Shown here: positions 56,894-64,000 of the stretch, piece by piece | Layout: each line of letters begins with the position of its first letter | Numbering within the stretch: position 1 is the stretch's first letter | NCBI RefSeq assembly: GCF_000518865.1 | Contig: NZ_JAEK01000018.1 | Span: 1 to 64,000 of the forward strand | Direction of reading: 5' to 3' | Source of the DNA: Bacillus sp. J37 | GTDB lineage: Bacteria > Bacillota > Bacilli > Bacillales > Bacillaceae | Length of the DNA stretch: 64,000 nt | The notes under the pieces: generated by a model | Seen by the model: only the letters and a program-made list of their open reading frames with translations | Told to the model about the DNA's origin: nothing | Databases searched by the model: none | Position numbers and translations under genes: made by a program

Positions 56894-58655
56894 GTTCCGT
56901 TCACGTTTCTTATTTGCACTTATCACATTAATTGTTTCAGTGTTAGTAGGTTTAGGACTATTATTAGGACAAATCTTTAATAGCTATTATCTTAATTCAT
57001 TTAAAGAGGAGATGATGAAAGAAGCGGAGCTTACACGATCAATTGTGACAAATGAGGATTTAACAAATCAAGAGATAGAAGGACTTCTAGATGAGTTGGG
57101 AGAAAAATATACATCACATATAACGGTTATATCAAATCAACACCAAATCATTTTTGAAGCAGGAATATTAAAAGAAGGTCATGATCACCAACGTTTAATG
57201 GAGAATATATATCCGCTCATGAAAGAACGAACAAAAGGATATTATTATACAGACCAAGTAGAAGATGTTGCGTATTATGGGTTTCCAATAAAAGAAGGAT
57301 CGAATAGTGAAGGAGTCGTCATCGTTAGTTCATCTGTGAATTCATTAACAAAAGTGAATAACCAGTTATGGATGATACTTGTAGGCTGCTTAGGTATTGC
57401 GTTTATTATTATCCTTTTAATAGGTGTACGTATTACTGCGCAATTTACACGTCCAATTGAATCAGCAACAAAGGTGGCTATGGAGCTGGCAAAAGGAAAT
57501 TATAAGGCGCGTACATACGAAGACCATCTTGATGAAACAGGTATGTTAAGCCAGTCAATTAATATACTTGCCAGAAATCTTCAAGACATGACAAGGGCAC
57601 AAGAAATGCAACAGGATCGACTACAAACACTCATTGAAAATATGGGGAGCGGCCTTATTTTAATTGATGGAAGAGGGTACATAAATTTAGTTAATAGAGC
57701 ATATAAGGAACTTTTTGAGGTTGATTCGGCTGGTTTTCTCTATCAATTGTATCATGACGCATTTGAGCATCAGGAAATCATTGAAACTGTGGAAGAAATA
57801 TTTATGACAGAAGTAAAAGTCCGAAAACAATTACACCTTCCAATAAAGATAGAGCGAAGACATTTTGAAGTGTATGGCGCACCAATTATCGGTACAAATG
57901 ATGAGTGGAAAGGAATTGTTCTTGTTTTCCATGATATTACTGAATTGAAAAAATTGGAGCAAATGAGAAAAGACTTTGTTGCAAATGTCTCACACGAATT
58001 AAAAACTCCGATTACTTCTATAAAAGGATTTAGTGAAACATTATTAGACGGGGCGCTTAGTGACAAACAAACAGCTGAATACTTTCTTTCAATTATATTG
58101 AAAGAAAGTGATCGCCTTCAAACGTTAATTCAAGATTTATTAGATCTTTCGAAAATTGAGCAGCAAGGCTTTTTACTCTCTATCCAACCGTGTGATCTAA
58201 GAGAAATATTGGAAGACATTTTAGTCATCCTTGAAAGTAAAGCGAAAGAGAAAAATGTTGAATTAAACATGATTCTTCCCGATAATTTAACTTATATTGA
58301 AGGGGATATCTATCGTTTAAAACAAATTTTCATAAATTTAATTAACAATGCTCTAACCTATACACCACAGGGTGGATCTGTTCGTGTAAGAGTTGAAAAA
58401 CATGATAATTATGCACTTGTAACCGTGTCTGATACAGGTATTGGGATTAAGAAAGAAGAAATACCAAGAATTTTTGAGCGGTTCTACCGTGTTGACCGTG
58501 CAAGAAGCAGAAATTCAGGGGGAACCGGTTTAGGACTGGCGATTGTTAAACATTTAGTTGAAGCACACAAGGGACAGATTAGTGTTCAAAGTGAGGTTGG
58601 AAAAGGAACAACCTTCACGGTGAAATTAAATAAAAAAATAGACCTGCTACCTTAA
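56886..58655 (+). CDS. phoR: phosphate-starvation sensor histidine kinase PhoR
   Basis: The cognate sensor kinase of PhoP. The 589 residues run: membrane helix 1 (about 9-31), an extracytoplasmic PAS-like domain (about 32-160), helix 2 (about 161-181), HAMP (about 182-235), a cytoplasmic PAS (about 243-355), HisKA with phospho-acceptor His370 in NVSHELKTP, and HATPase with NLINNALTYTP, DTGIGIKKEE and GGTGLGLAIVK. The length is near the B. subtilis 579. It is translated from ATG 56886 inside phoP, behind AAGGTGA. Confidence 0.97.
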   Translation: MNRFRSRFLFALITLIVSVLVGLGLLLGQIFNSYYLNSFKEEMMKEAELTRSIVTNEDLTNQEIEGLLDELGEKYTSHITVISNQHQIIFEAGILKEGHDHQRLMENIYPLMKERTKGYYYTDQVEDVAYYGFPIKEGSNSEGVVIVSSSVNSLTKVNNQLWMILVGCLGIAFIIILLIGVRITAQFTRPIESATKVAMELAKGNYKARTYEDHLDETGMLSQSINILARNLQDMTRAQEMQQDRLQTLIENMGSGLILIDGRGYINLVNRAYKELFEVDSAGFLYQLYHDAFEHQEIIETVEEIFMTEVKVRKQLHLPIKIERRHFEVYGAPIIGTNDEWKGIVLVFHDITELKKLEQMRKDFVANVSHELKTPITSIKGFSETLLDGALSDKQTAEYFLSIILKESDRLQTLIQDLLDLSKIEQQGFLLSIQPCDLREILEDILVILESKAKEKNVELNMILPDNLTYIEGDIYRLKQIFINLINNALTYTPQGGSVRVRVEKHDNYALVTVSDTGIGIKKEEIPRIFERFYRVDRARSRNSGGTGLGLAIVKHLVEAHKGQISVQSEVGKGTTFTVKLNKKIDLLP

Positions 58656-58686
58656 TTCAACTAAATAATTTATATTTTCGACATAC

Positions 58687-58743
58687 TTTACAATTAATTT
58701 ACATCAAATTTAAGATTGCTTAATAAAAGGTTGGTATTATACT
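58687..58743 (+). promoter_or_regulatory. candidate PhoP-controlled promoter downstream of phoR
   Basis: Three hexamers at 11-bp spacing, TTTACA (58687-58692), TTTACA (58698-58703) and TTTAAG (58709-58714), resemble PhoP boxes (TTAACA-like repeats with 5-bp gaps). They directly abut a promoter: TTGCTT (58716-58721), 16 bp, TATACT (58738-58743). The placement just upstream of the -35 fits PhoP activation. Confidence 0.5.
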
Positions 58744-58749
58744 AAGTGA

Positions 58750-58812
58750 AAACCCCTTCATCCAAGGAGCCAATCTTTTGGACGTAAGTCATGTACTTAC
58801 GTCCCTTTTTTT
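58750..58812 (+). ncRNA. candidate short transcript between phoR and hflK
   Basis: A transcript from the promoter at 58716-58743 would end after about 60 nt at a strong terminator. It contains AAGGAG (58764-58769) 8 bases before a TTG, which opens a 45-codon frame ending at 58915, but that frame runs through the terminator and is not protein-like. The hairpin may instead end phoPR transcripts only. It could be a small RNA, a leader or a simple terminator. Confidence 0.4.
58780..58812 (+). terminator. terminator after phoR
   Basis: GGACGTAAGT/ACTTACGTCC perfect 10-bp stem with a 5-base loop and a seven-T run. Confidence 0.92.
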
Positions 58813-59023
58813 GTTTAAACGGCATAATTTCATTATCAGTATAATGGGAAATGTCTTACGAATTTTCCCCCCCACCCATCTAGTAGTAGACTTTCCTAAT
58901 GAGTTAATTCATTGATTATGACAGACGATCCATAAGTATGAAATATTTGAAACCTTTTTGAAATGTAATCGTATGTATAGTATCGCAATAGAATAGAAGT
59001 ACGTGAGAAAGGTAGGGGGAGAC

Positions 59024-60001
59024 ATGTTAAGTTTGAAAAGAATTTTATCCATCATCGGCTTTGCCTTATTAATTATTGTGTTAGCAATTGTTGCATTTAC
59101 TTCATGGTATACCGTTGATGAATCGGAACAAGCAGTTATGATAACACTTGGTGAAGTTGAAGAAGGTGTAAGCGAGCCGGGCTTACATTTTAAATATCCC
59201 TGGCCGATTCAGTCAGTAGAAGTTCTTTCAAAAGAAACCTTTAGTCTTCAGTTTGGCTATAAAGAAACAGAAGACGGAGTGGTTGAGGACTTTCCAAAAG
59301 AAACTAAAATGATTACAGGTGACGAAAATATCGTTTTAGCGGATATGGTTGTTCAATGGAAAATTACTGAACCGGGCAAATACTTATTTAATGCTGAAAA
59401 TCCAACGGAAATGCTTGAGGATGCTACTTCTGCAAGTTTGAGGAGCATTATTGGCAGCTCAACAATAGATGATGCTTTAACATCGGGAAAAGTAGAAATT
59501 GAAAAGCAAGTTCAAGAATTATTAACTACTTTAGTCGAAGAATATGATATTGGGATTACAATTTTGGCAGTTAAATTACAAGATGTTGATTTACCTAATG
59601 AAGAGGTAAGAAAAGCATTTACAAATGTTACTGATGCACGTGAAACAATGAATACAAGGAAGAATGAAGCAAATAAATACCGCAACAAACGAACAGAAGA
59701 GGCACAGGGGGAAAAGGCTGCCATCATGTCTTCAGCTGAAGGTGATAAAGCTGCCCGTATGGAAGAAGCCCGCGGTGATGTAGCTCAATTTAATGCTATT
59801 TATAATGAATATGTGAATGCAAAGGATATTACAAAAAAACGTTTAGTATTAGAAACAATCGATCAAGTGCTTCCTAATGCAGAAATCTACATTATGGAGG
59901 ACAACGGAAATACAATGAAGTATTTACCGATTAAAGATGGAACAGCAACAAAACCTGTAGCTCCAACTGAGCAGGAAGGAAGTGAAACGAATGGCCAATG
60001 A
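59024..60001 (+). CDS. hflK: HflK, SPFH-domain modulator of FtsH protease
   Basis: This membrane-anchored SPFH/band-7 protein, with HflC, surrounds and modulates the FtsH protease in species where it was studied. The 325 residues have one N-terminal membrane helix (about 7-27), the SPFH domain (about 30-210: VDESEQAVMITLG, EPGLHFKYPWP) and a coiled coil with AEGDKAAR/EEARGDV repeats. ATG 59024 is chosen, with GGGGGA just upstream; GTG 59003 is an alternative. It overlaps hflC by 11 bases. The pair is not at this locus in B. subtilis, as far as I know. Confidence 0.92.
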   Translation: MLSLKRILSIIGFALLIIVLAIVAFTSWYTVDESEQAVMITLGEVEEGVSEPGLHFKYPWPIQSVEVLSKETFSLQFGYKETEDGVVEDFPKETKMITGDENIVLADMVVQWKITEPGKYLFNAENPTEMLEDATSASLRSIIGSSTIDDALTSGKVEIEKQVQELLTTLVEEYDIGITILAVKLQDVDLPNEEVRKAFTNVTDARETMNTRKNEANKYRNKRTEEAQGEKAAIMSSAEGDKAARMEEARGDVAQFNAIYNEYVNAKDITKKRLVLETIDQVLPNAEIYIMEDNGNTMKYLPIKDGTATKPVAPTEQEGSETNGQ

Positions 60002-60920
60002 TAATGTTGTAAATATGGAAGAGAAAAAAACTTCCTTCACATTTAAGGGGTATCTTCGGGCAGGAGTGATTTTTCTAATCTTCATTGCACTTCTTGTCAT
60101 CCTTCTAACAAACTTATTTATTGTGAAAGAAAATGAATATAAAGTTGTGCGCCAATTTGGTGAAGTTGTCCGTATTATTGAGGAACCGGGCTTGAATTTT
60201 AAAATTCCTTTTATTCAATCAGTTACTACTCTACCTAAATATCAAATGACCTATGATGTGGAAGAGGCAGAAATTAATACAAAGGACAAAAAGCGACTTA
60301 TTATAGATAATTACACTGTTTGGAGAATAGAGGATCCTAAGAAAATGATTTCAAATGCAAGGTCAATTGTTAATGCTGAAACAAAAATGGCGGAATATGT
60401 ATTCTCTACTGTTCGTTCTGAATTAGGACAATTAGATTACGATGAAATTATTAATGATGAAAAGTCTTCAAGAGGCAGCTTAAATGACAAAGTAACGGAT
60501 ATCGTCAACAATCTGCTTGAAAATGGTAACTATGGAATTGTTGTTACAGATGTTCGAATGAAGAGAACTGACTTGCCTTCAGAAAATGAAGAATCTGTAT
60601 TTACAAGAATGATCTCAGAACGTGAATCAACTGCACAGGGTTATTTATCTAAAGGGGATGCTGAAAAAAATAGCATCATAGCTGAAACGGATCGAGAAGT
60701 AAAAGAAATGCTTGCTAAGGCAGAAGCTGATGCTGAGGTAATTCGAAGTGAAGGAGAAAAAGAAGCAGCAAAAATTTATAATACTGCTTATTCAAAGGAT
60801 CCTGCATTCTATGAAATGTACAGGACGTTACAATCTTATAAACAAACCATCGATGAAGAAACAGTCATCATCATTCCATTCGATTCACCTTATGCAAGTT
60901 TGCTAAAGGGAGTACAATAA
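59991..60920 (+). CDS. hflC: HflC, SPFH-domain modulator of FtsH protease
   Basis: The partner of HflK. The 309 residues have a membrane helix (about 22-43), an SPFH domain (VKENEYKVVRQFGEVV and on) and a C-terminal coiled coil (KGDAEKNSIIAETDREV; AKAEADAEVIRSEGEKEAAKIYN). ATG 59991 follows GGAAGGAAGTG and overlaps hflK by 11 bases, so the two are co-translated. ftsH itself is not in the window. A long hairpin ends the unit before polA. Confidence 0.93.
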   Translation: MANDNVVNMEEKKTSFTFKGYLRAGVIFLIFIALLVILLTNLFIVKENEYKVVRQFGEVVRIIEEPGLNFKIPFIQSVTTLPKYQMTYDVEEAEINTKDKKRLIIDNYTVWRIEDPKKMISNARSIVNAETKMAEYVFSTVRSELGQLDYDEIINDEKSSRGSLNDKVTDIVNNLLENGNYGIVVTDVRMKRTDLPSENEESVFTRMISERESTAQGYLSKGDAEKNSIIAETDREVKEMLAKAEADAEVIRSEGEKEAAKIYNTAYSKDPAFYEMYRTLQSYKQTIDEETVIIIPFDSPYASLLKGVQ

Positions 60921-60967
60921 AGTGAGACTTACTACCCGTTAAGAATGCAATAAACATGTGAATAGAG

Positions 60968-61027
60968 CCCTGGTTTTCCTTTCTATTTGTAGTCATGATA
61001 AAATAGAAGTGGAGAATCAGGGTTTTT
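60968..61027 (+). terminator. long hairpin terminator between hflC and polA
   Basis: CCCTG (60968-60972) pairs with CAGGG (61018-61022), and TTCTATTT pairs with AAATAGAA further in, giving an extended stem with small internal loops, followed by TTTTT. Confidence 0.75.
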
Positions 61028-61091
61028 ACATACTTAAAAAAATGAAAACTTGCGAATCATTATTTTTCGCTTGAATAGAGGAGGAAAAGGA

Positions 61092-63719
61092 TTGACAAAA
61101 AAGCTTGTATTAATTGATGGGAATAGTATTGCTTATCGTGCCTTTTTTGCATTACCTTTACTAAACAATGATAAAGGTGTACATACGAATGCGATTTACG
61201 GGTTTACGATGATATTAATGAAGATACTTGAGGATGAAAAGCCATCACATATGCTTGTTGCATTTGATGCAGGAAAAACAACATTTAGACACCAGACCTT
61301 CCAGGAATATAAGGGAGGAAGACAAAAAACTCCGCCTGAATTATCTGAGCAATTTCCGTTTATCCGGGAGCTGTTGGATGCTTACCAAGTATCAAGATAT
61401 GAATTGGAAAATTATGAAGCAGATGATATTATCGGGACATTATCAAGACAAGCTGAGAAGGATGGCTATGAAGTTAAGGTTATTTCAGGTGATAAAGATT
61501 TAACACAATTAGTAACTGACAAAATCACTGTGGATATTACGAAAAAGGGTATTACAGATGTTGATTCATATACGCCGAAGTTTGTAAAAGAAAAGTATGG
61601 CTTAACACCAGAGCAAATCATTGATATGAAGGGCTTAATGGGTGATACGTCTGATAATATACCGGGAGTTCCTGGCGTAGGAGAAAAAACAGCAATTAAG
61701 CTATTAACAGAGTTTACATCATTGGAAAATGTTCTAGAGTCGATTGACAAGGTCAGTGGGAAAAAACTTAAAGAAAAACTGGAGGAAAATCGCGACCAAG
61801 CATTAATGAGTAAAAAACTCGCTACAATAGACTGTGAAGCACCGATCGCTATTGGACTAGATGAAGCTCACTATGAGGGATTTGATTCTAAAAAGGTTAC
61901 AGAGTTGTTCAAAGAATTAGGTTTTAATTCTTTATTGGAAAAAATAGGAACTGACGCCGCTGAAGAAGAAGAAATTGAAGAGATCAGTTTTGAAGTTGTC
62001 AGTGAGTTCTCAAAAGAAATTTTATCGGATGAAGCTACTCTTTATGCAGAGGTTTTAGAGGATAGCTATCATCAAGCTGATATTATAGGCTTCTCGATCA
62101 TAAATCAACAAGGACATTACTTCATACCTGAGGAATTAGCTTTAAATTCTGCACAATTCAAAGAATGGGCAGAAGATGAAACAAAGAAGAAAACAGTCTA
62201 TGATGGGAAGAAAACAACTGTAGCTCTTAGATGGAAAGGGATTTCTTTAAAGGGAATTAACTTTGATATATTAATTGCGGCGTATTTATTAAATCCATCT
62301 GCTACCTTTGAGGATGTAGCGAGTGTCTCAAAAGCACATGGAGTATCCGTTGTCCAACATGACGAGGTTGTTTACGGTAAAGGAGCAAAGCGCTCTGTAC
62401 CAGCTGATGATCAGGTAGGAGAGCATCTTGTTCGAAAAGGACTGGCTATGTCTGATTTAAAGGAAAAGCTTATTAATCAATTAGAAGAAAATGATCAATC
62501 TGCTCTTTTATATGATTTAGAGATGCCTTTATCATTAATACTTGCTGAAATGGAAGCAACTGGTGTTAAGGTGGATGTTGATCGTTTGAAAACAATGGGT
62601 AAAAACCTTACTGATCAGTTAAAGACATTAGAAGAGAGTATTTATGCCCATGCAGGAGAAGTATTTAATATTAACTCTCCAAAACAGCTTGGTGTCATTT
62701 TATTCGAAAAAATAAATCTGCCAGTTGTGAAAAAAACAAAGACAGGCTATTCGACTTCTGCGGATGTATTAGAAAAGCTGGAAGATAAACATGAGATTGT
62801 AAAGGATATTCTCCATTACCGGCAGCTTGGGAAATTACAATCTACTTATATTGAGGGCTTACTAAAGGTTGTTCACAAAGATACGCAAAAAATTCATACA
62901 AGATTTAATCAAGTGTTAACGACGACGGGCAGACTTAGTTCAATAGATCCTAACCTCCAAAACATTCCAATCCGCTTAGAGGAAGGGAAAAAGATCCGGC
63001 AGGCATTTGTTCCATCTGAAAAGGATTGGGTCATTTTTGCAGCAGATTACTCACAAATTGAGCTGAGAGTATTAGCACATATTGCAAATGACAAAAATTT
63101 AGTAGACGCATTCCAAAATGACTTAGATATTCATACAAAAACAGCAATGGATGTTTTCCACGTATCAGAAGATGAAGTTACCGGAAATATGAGAAGACAA
63201 GCGAAAGCAGTTAACTTTGGTATTGTGTATGGAATAAGTGATTTTGGACTTTCACAAAGCTTAGGGATTACACGTAAAGAGGCAGGAGAATTCATTAAAC
63301 GCTATCTGGATTCATTCGTTGGCGTTCAGGAATACATGGAAGATATTGTTGCTGATGCAAGAGAAAAAGGATATGTTAAAACACTGCTCCAAAGAAGAAG
63401 ATATATACCGGAAATCACTAGCCGCAATTTTAATCTTCGCAGCTTTGCAGAAAGAACCGCAATGAACACGCCCATACAAGGGAGTGCAGCTGATATAATT
63501 AAGAAAGCTATGATTGATATGGCTGATAGATTAAAAAAGGAAAACCTGCAAACGAAGTTATTGTTACAGGTACATGATGAATTGATATTTGAAGCTCCAA
63601 AAGAGGAAGTAGCTATACTTGAAAAAGTGGTTCCGGAAGTAATGGAAAATGCTGTTGAATTAAAAGTACCTCTAAAAGTAGATTATTCTTATGGAAACTC
63701 ATGGTATGATGCGAAATAA
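61092..63719 (+). CDS. polA: DNA polymerase I
   Basis: This repair polymerase fills gaps and removes RNA primers. The 875 residues comprise an N-terminal 5'-3' flap nuclease (about 1-290: LIDGNSIAYRAFFALP, YEADDIIGTL, GLMGDTSDNIPGVPGVGEKTA with split motifs), a vestigial 3'-5' exonuclease domain (about 300-465), and the polymerase domain with DYSQIELRVLAHI, RRQAKAVNFGIVYG (O helix) and QVHDELIFE. The exonuclease metal motif is replaced by YAEVLEDS, so proofreading should be absent, as in other Bacillus Pol I. Start is TTG 61092 behind GAGGAGG. mutM follows 26 bp later. Confidence 0.98.
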   Translation: MTKKLVLIDGNSIAYRAFFALPLLNNDKGVHTNAIYGFTMILMKILEDEKPSHMLVAFDAGKTTFRHQTFQEYKGGRQKTPPELSEQFPFIRELLDAYQVSRYELENYEADDIIGTLSRQAEKDGYEVKVISGDKDLTQLVTDKITVDITKKGITDVDSYTPKFVKEKYGLTPEQIIDMKGLMGDTSDNIPGVPGVGEKTAIKLLTEFTSLENVLESIDKVSGKKLKEKLEENRDQALMSKKLATIDCEAPIAIGLDEAHYEGFDSKKVTELFKELGFNSLLEKIGTDAAEEEEIEEISFEVVSEFSKEILSDEATLYAEVLEDSYHQADIIGFSIINQQGHYFIPEELALNSAQFKEWAEDETKKKTVYDGKKTTVALRWKGISLKGINFDILIAAYLLNPSATFEDVASVSKAHGVSVVQHDEVVYGKGAKRSVPADDQVGEHLVRKGLAMSDLKEKLINQLEENDQSALLYDLEMPLSLILAEMEATGVKVDVDRLKTMGKNLTDQLKTLEESIYAHAGEVFNINSPKQLGVILFEKINLPVVKKTKTGYSTSADVLEKLEDKHEIVKDILHYRQLGKLQSTYIEGLLKVVHKDTQKIHTRFNQVLTTTGRLSSIDPNLQNIPIRLEEGKKIRQAFVPSEKDWVIFAADYSQIELRVLAHIANDKNLVDAFQNDLDIHTKTAMDVFHVSEDEVTGNMRRQAKAVNFGIVYGISDFGLSQSLGITRKEAGEFIKRYLDSFVGVQEYMEDIVADAREKGYVKTLLQRRRYIPEITSRNFNLRSFAERTAMNTPIQGSAADIIKKAMIDMADRLKKENLQTKLLLQVHDELIFEAPKEEVAILEKVVPEVMENAVELKVPLKVDYSYGNSWYDAK

Positions 63720-63745
63720 ACTTTATTCTAAAAGGATGTGAGTAC

Positions 63746-64000
63746 ATGCCTGAATTACCAGAGGTTGAAACAGTCCGGAGAACACTGATTGAACTTGTAA
63801 AGGGTAAAACAATAAAAAAGGTTTCTATCCATTGGCCAAAAATGATCAAAAAACCTGATGAAATCGATCAGTTTAAAGATGCATTAGTTGGTCAAACCAT
63901 TCATGATGTGAATCGGAGAGGGAAATTTTTAAAGTTTATTTTGGATGACTATGTACTGGTATCTCACTTAAGGATGGAAGGGAGGTATGGGTTATTCTCG
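63746..64000 (+). CDS. mutM: formamidopyrimidine-DNA glycosylase, N-terminal 85 residues
   Basis: A partial gene cut by the window end. The product removes 8-oxoguanine and other oxidised purines from DNA. The visible start PELPEVETVRRTL holds the catalytic N-terminal proline (after Met removal) and Glu3; NRRGKFLKF carries the conserved lysine, and HLRMEGRYGLF the next motif. AAAGGATGTG precedes ATG 63746. It lies 26 bp behind polA, the same repair-gene pair as in B. subtilis polA-mutM. Confidence 0.95.
   Translation, partial: MPELPEVETVRRTLIELVKGKTIKKVSIHWPKMIKKPDEIDQFKDALVGQTIHDVNRRGKFLKFILDDYVLVSHLRMEGRYGLFS

Noticed and set aside
58778-58915. TTG-started frame of 45 codons after phoR with a well-spaced AAGGAG
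   Set aside because: It runs through a strong terminator and translates to an unstructured mix ending in a poly-Pro and hydrophobic run; kept only as an alternative in the small-RNA finding.

Overview
The window is a stretch of core chromosome from a low-GC, endospore-forming Bacillaceae bacterium. Gene content and order match the Bacillus subtilis tyrS-rpsD to polA-mutM region almost gene for gene. Sporulation markers are sspA (alpha/beta SASP), ytrH/ytrI, ytfJ and ytvI. It is not B. subtilis itself: it also carries a class A penicillin-binding protein beside tyrS, an EcsC-family gene after ackA, a GntR/FadR regulator after the malic enzyme, a MaoC-like gene after mdh, and hflK-hflC between phoR and polA. 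Genus-level placement is inference from synteny and protein similarity read by eye.

Layout. 1-297: 3' end of a group II intron (maturase tail, domains V and VI), lying antisense against the end of the penicillin-binding protein gene (289-3168, minus). 3262-7710: tyrS behind a tyrosyl T-box leader, rpsD with a strong promoter and a long leader, and a GAF-GGDEF diguanylate cyclase. 7724-14300: free-methionine-sulfoxide reductase, refZ, hisJ, ezrA, then the nifZ-thiI pair for tRNA 4-thiouridine. 14367-22995: spore and housekeeping genes (sspA, a 45-residue basic protein, acyl-CoA synthetase, amidohydrolase, NAD kinase, sppA-yteJ, ytfI-ytfJ, tpx). 23238-36480: ytxK-ackA, EcsC, moaB, argGH with ArgR-like boxes, ytkK, ytkL, ytoI, ytpI, nrnA. 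36629-41422: ytrH-ytrI (minus) and dnaE.

41462-55269 is a carbon-metabolism block: malic enzyme with its GntR regulator, accDA, pfkA, pyk, then citZ-icd-mdh. Together these cover the committed steps of glycolysis, pyruvate/malate interconversion, entry into fatty-acid synthesis, and the oxidative start and the malate end of the TCA cycle. 55486-64000: MaoC-like protein, phoP-phoR, hflK-hflC, polA and the first 85 codons of mutM.

No phage, CRISPR, restriction or defence island is visible. The only mobile DNA is the intron end, plus intergenic repeats of two types (two copies of one, one of the other). The most interesting unexplained signals are in non-coding DNA: a promoter-to-terminator unit of about 130 nt with several hairpins between ytwI and citZ; a promoter just downstream of phoR preceded by three Pho-box-like hexamers at 11-bp spacing, driving a roughly 60-nt transcript; a perfect FadR-type palindrome in front of the malic enzyme-gntR unit; a long inverted repeat that buries the ribosome binding site of a 53-residue ORF after argH; and the intron end supplying the stop codon of the penicillin-binding protein gene. 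All RNA, operator and promoter calls were made by eye.
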